From Paenibacillus sabinae T27 (lineage in GTDB: Bacteria; Bacillota; Bacilli; Paenibacillales; Paenibacillaceae): 64,000 nt of DNA. The position numbers and the translations under genes were made by a program. Numbering within the stretch: the stretch's first letter is position 1; every line of letters begins with the position of its first letter. The stretch lies in NCBI RefSeq assembly GCF_000612505.1, contig NZ_CP004078.1, positions 3,449,252 through 3,513,251 of the forward strand, written 5' to 3'. Shown piece by piece: positions 61,803-64,000 of the stretch. Under the pieces are notes generated by a model. It was given only the letters and a program-made list of their open reading frames with translations. It searched no databases and was not told the origin of the DNA.

Positions 61803-63155
61803 TCAGGCTCCCGACACGGACAACGAGCTGACTTTGAGCGTCGGAGAAGTGCAGCTGCCGATAAACCGCGGATCGTCGCCGACCGTTTCAATTCCGTTAA
61901 GCAGCTCGAAAAAATTGCCCGATACCGTAATCTGATTGACCGGCCTCACGATTTCTCCGTGTTCAATCAAATAGCCGATTGCCGCCAGGGAGAAGCTGCC
62001 CGAAGTTGCATTCGTCCCGGCATGCAGCCCCTGGAGCTCCACAATCAAGATTCCCCGGTCCGTGCCGCGGATGATTTCGTCAAGGCTGTCCGTGCCGGGA
62101 GCGATATAAAGATTATGATGCGAAACCTCGACCATACCTTTGTATCCGCCTTTGGCGGCGTTTGCCGTGTTCGCAGCTCCGGCCTTTCGGGCCGTTTTGC
62201 GGTTATGCAGAAATGTCAGCAGTCTTCCGTCCTTGACCAGCTCATGGCGCGCGGTGGCGCTGCCTTCCGCATCGAATGCTTTGCTTGTCGGCGCATTCTC
62301 CATCAGCGGATCATCGATGATCGATATATTGCCGCCCGCCACCTGTTCGCCCAGCTTGCCCTTCAGCCGAGAAAACCCTTTATCGACCGACTCTGCCGAG
62401 AACACCGACGCGAAGCTGGACAGCAATGAGGTTGCGGCGTCATTCCGGAGAATGACCGGATAATTGTCCGATGGCACCGTGTTTGCGCCAAGCTTGGATA
62501 CGGCCTCCCGGACTCCTGTCAGCGCTACAGCCTCCACATCAATATCGTCAAAGCTCCGCAGCGAGAAGTCGAACCAGCCCCCCGTTACCGTCTCCTTCGC
62601 ATCCTTCGATTCTTTGGCAAGCACATAAATGCTCGCGGAGGCAGAGCTGTGCTGGCGGTGGCAGTTCAAGCCTTTCGTGTTGACGATCAGCACTTCGCTC
62701 TCGCTTACGGAAGTCGCCGAGCGTCTGACCATATCAATGCGGGGGTCGGCGTCCAGGGCTATACGTTCCATAGATAAGGCCGCTTCGATCAGCTGGTCGG
62801 GTACTGTCCCGATCAAGGGAGGCGAATACGTATTCACGGAATGGTAGCGCTCCGAACCGGCAAACAGTTCCTCTGGCTCCTCATTCTCCAGCACCTCGGC
62901 ATTACTCCTTGCTTCTTCCAGCAAATAGTCAATGGATTCCTGATCCAGCCTTTCGGTGGATGAATAACCCATCTTGCCGCCGATGAGACCGCGGAACGAC
63001 AGGCCTCCTGTCTGGGCATTTTTATACTCGTCGATTTCGCCTTTCAGCACCGACACCGAGACGGATCGGCCATTCGCATAATAAATTTCCATTTCGGCGA
63101 ATCCCGCTTCCCGGCCTTTGGCAAAAAGAGCTTCCTGAAACTCTCCGATGTTCAA
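61803..63155 (-). CDS. pmbA: Metalloprotease-like protein PmbA/TldE
   Basis: Partner of TldD in a heterodimeric protease for small modified peptides or toxins. 450 residues with the PmbA fold: MNIGEFQEALFAKGREAGFAEMEIYY, GEIDEYKNAQTGGLSFRG, and near the end ATSGSFSLAAIGYLIEHGEIVRPVNQ. It has no HExxxH, as expected of the TldE partner. It is 3 bp downstream of tldD. Confidence 0.92.
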   Translation of the reverse strand: MNIGEFQEALFAKGREAGFAEMEIYYANGRSVSVSVLKGEIDEYKNAQTGGLSFRGLIGGKMGYSSTERLDQESIDYLLEEARSNAEVLENEEPEELFAGSERYHSVNTYSPPLIGTVPDQLIEAALSMERIALDADPRIDMVRRSATSVSESEVLIVNTKGLNCHRQHSSASASIYVLAKESKDAKETVTGGWFDFSLRSFDDIDVEAVALTGVREAVSKLGANTVPSDNYPVILRNDAATSLLSSFASVFSAESVDKGFSRLKGKLGEQVAGGNISIIDDPLMENAPTSKAFDAEGSATARHELVKDGRLLTFLHNRKTARKAGAANTANAAKGGYKGMVEVSHHNLYIAPGTDSLDEIIRGTDRGILIVELQGLHAGTNATSGSFSLAAIGYLIEHGEIVRPVNQITVSGNFFELLNGIETVGDDPRFIGSCTSPTLKVSSLSVSGA

Positions 63156-63158
63156 GCG

Positions 63159-64000
63159 CTACTCCCCCTTTCTTCCGCCGACGGTCATCTCCGACACCCG
63201 GATCGTAGGCTGCCCGCAGTTCACTGGAATACTTCCGCTGACAGACCCGCACATGCCCTGTCCGTGCTCGAGATTGTTGCCGACCATGTCGATTTTGCTT
63301 AAGCAGTCGATCCCCTTGCCGATCAGGGTCGCGCCCTTGACCGGCTCCGCGATTTTACCGTTCCGTATGATGTACGCTTCCTGAACGGCAAAATTGAAAT
63401 CGCTGGTCGCCGTGTTGACCGAGCCGCCGCCCATGGACTTCGCATAAATGCCGTATTCGGTATTCGCGATAATCTCTTCGCGAGTCGAGGTTCCGTTGCA
63501 GATGAATGTGTTGTTCATGCGCGACGCCGGGGCGAATTTATACGATTGCCGGCGGCCGGAACCAGTAGCGGGCATACCCATTCTCCGGGAGCCCATTCGG
63601 TCGATCAGGTAGCCCTTCAGTATGCCGTTCTCGATCAGGACATTGCGCTGCGTTCTAGCCCCTTCGTCGTCGATATTGAGGGAGCCCCAGGCGTTCGCAA
63701 TCGTGCCGTCGTCCACCGCCGTTACAAGCGGAGAAGCGACCCGCTCGCCGAGCTTACCCGCGAACACTGACGAGCCGGGAGCGACGGAGGTCGACTCCAG
63801 CCCGTGGCCGCAGGCTTCGTGGAACAGAACGCCGCCAAAACCGTTGTCGATCACGACGGGAAGTCTTCCGCTGGGCGCGAAGCCGGCTTTGACCATCGTG
63901 ACCGCGATTCGGGAAGCCTTGCGGGCATGCTCTTCAATGTCCAGGCCTTCGAGGAATTCGTGGCCGGCATAGGCGCCCGGCCCGCTGAAGCCGGATTGCT
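63159..64000 (-). CDS. tldD: Metalloprotease TldD, C-terminal part
   Basis: Catalytic partner of PmbA. The gene is cut by the right edge; about 280 C-terminal residues are seen. HEACGHGLE carries the HExxxH zinc motif, and NGGGSVNTATSDF and CGQPTIRVSEMTVGG are TldD marks. In other bacteria TldD/E processes microcin precursors or CcdA, but the Gram-positive role is unclear. Confidence 0.93.
   Translation of the reverse strand, partial: QSGFSGPGAYAGHEFLEGLDIEEHARKASRIAVTMVKAGFAPSGRLPVVIDNGFGGVLFHEACGHGLESTSVAPGSSVFAGKLGERVASPLVTAVDDGTIANAWGSLNIDDEGARTQRNVLIENGILKGYLIDRMGSRRMGMPATGSGRRQSYKFAPASRMNNTFICNGTSTREEIIANTEYGIYAKSMGGGSVNTATSDFNFAVQEAYIIRNGKIAEPVKGATLIGKGIDCLSKIDMVGNNLEHGQGMCGSVSGSIPVNCGQPTIRVSEMTVGGRKGE

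Noticed and set aside
1..64000. tRNA, rRNA, CRISPR, IS or prophage
   Set aside because: No tRNA cloverleaf, rRNA segment, regular spaced repeat array, transposase, integrase or flanking inverted repeats were recognised. Only intrinsic terminators, riboswitches and the single tandem-repeat block were found.

Overview
The window is a contiguous chromosomal segment of an endospore-forming Firmicute of moderately high GC, most likely Paenibacillus or a close relative (Paenibacillaceae). The evidence is spoIVA, spmAB, ypeB, ytfJ, spoVIF and sigma-E/sigma-G-like promoters, a gene order that follows the Bacillus subtilis rib/scp/res and trp/aro/men/gpsA/rpsA-like regions, and futalosine-pathway menaquinone genes, which B. 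subtilis lacks. Nearly everything lies on the minus strand. I see no rRNA, tRNA, CRISPR array, insertion sequence or prophage.

Right to left, in the direction of transcription of most genes: (1) 61.8-64.0 kb, tldD (cut by the window edge) and pmbA, then an AraC/GyrI-type regulator. (2) 56.6-60.7 kb, an FMN-riboswitch-controlled ribD-ribE-ribBA-ribH operon. (3) 49.5-56.5 kb, scpA-scpB, a DUF2953 protein, ytfJ, dacB-spmA-spmB, a GC-rich tandem-repeat spacer and a small PGRP-like amidase. (4) 42.9-49.5 kb, rluB and resABCDE (cytochrome c biogenesis and redox sensing). (5) 30-42.7 kb, a mixed region with genes on both strands: glpK behind a 29-codon coupled leader ORF, a methyl-accepting protein with no external sensor, a WYL regulator divergent from an SDR, serA behind a serine T-box, a CPBP protease, a phosphoesterase, a polysaccharide-deacetylase lipoprotein and a MecA adaptor. 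(6) 20-30 kb, prsW, ypeB (without sleB), a PilZ protein, cmk-plsC-rpsA-like, der-plsY-gpsA-spoVIF. (7) 15-20 kb, a DUF2768 protein, a nucleotidyltransferase-like protein, a ferredoxin, a YphF-like lipoprotein, spoIVA, hbs and mtrB. (8) 9-15 kb, hepS-menG-ubiA-ubiX-mqnA-hepT-ndk, isoprenoid and menaquinone synthesis. (9) 0-9 kb, cheR, aroC-aroB-aroH and trpEDCFB.

The genes connect. The Aro genes feed chorismate both to TrpE and to MqnA. HepS/HepT make the polyprenyl tail that the UbiA-type transferase attaches, and MenG methylates the product. The Trp-sensing protein TRAP (mtrB, 15.3-15.6 kb) is encoded about 10 kb from the trp operon, whose leader carries at least ten (G/T)AG triplets at its 5' end and two terminator-like hairpins. 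Regulation can be read from the DNA at several loci: TRAP on trp, an AGC-specifier T-box on serA with a second promoter downstream of it, an FMN riboswitch on rib, and sporulation promoters before spoIVA, dacB and ypeB.

The least expected features are the long TRAP leader, the serA bypass promoter, the glpK leader ORF, the loss of sleB beside ypeB, and the tandem-repeat spacer at 49.96-50.21 kb. No obviously new multigene system was found.
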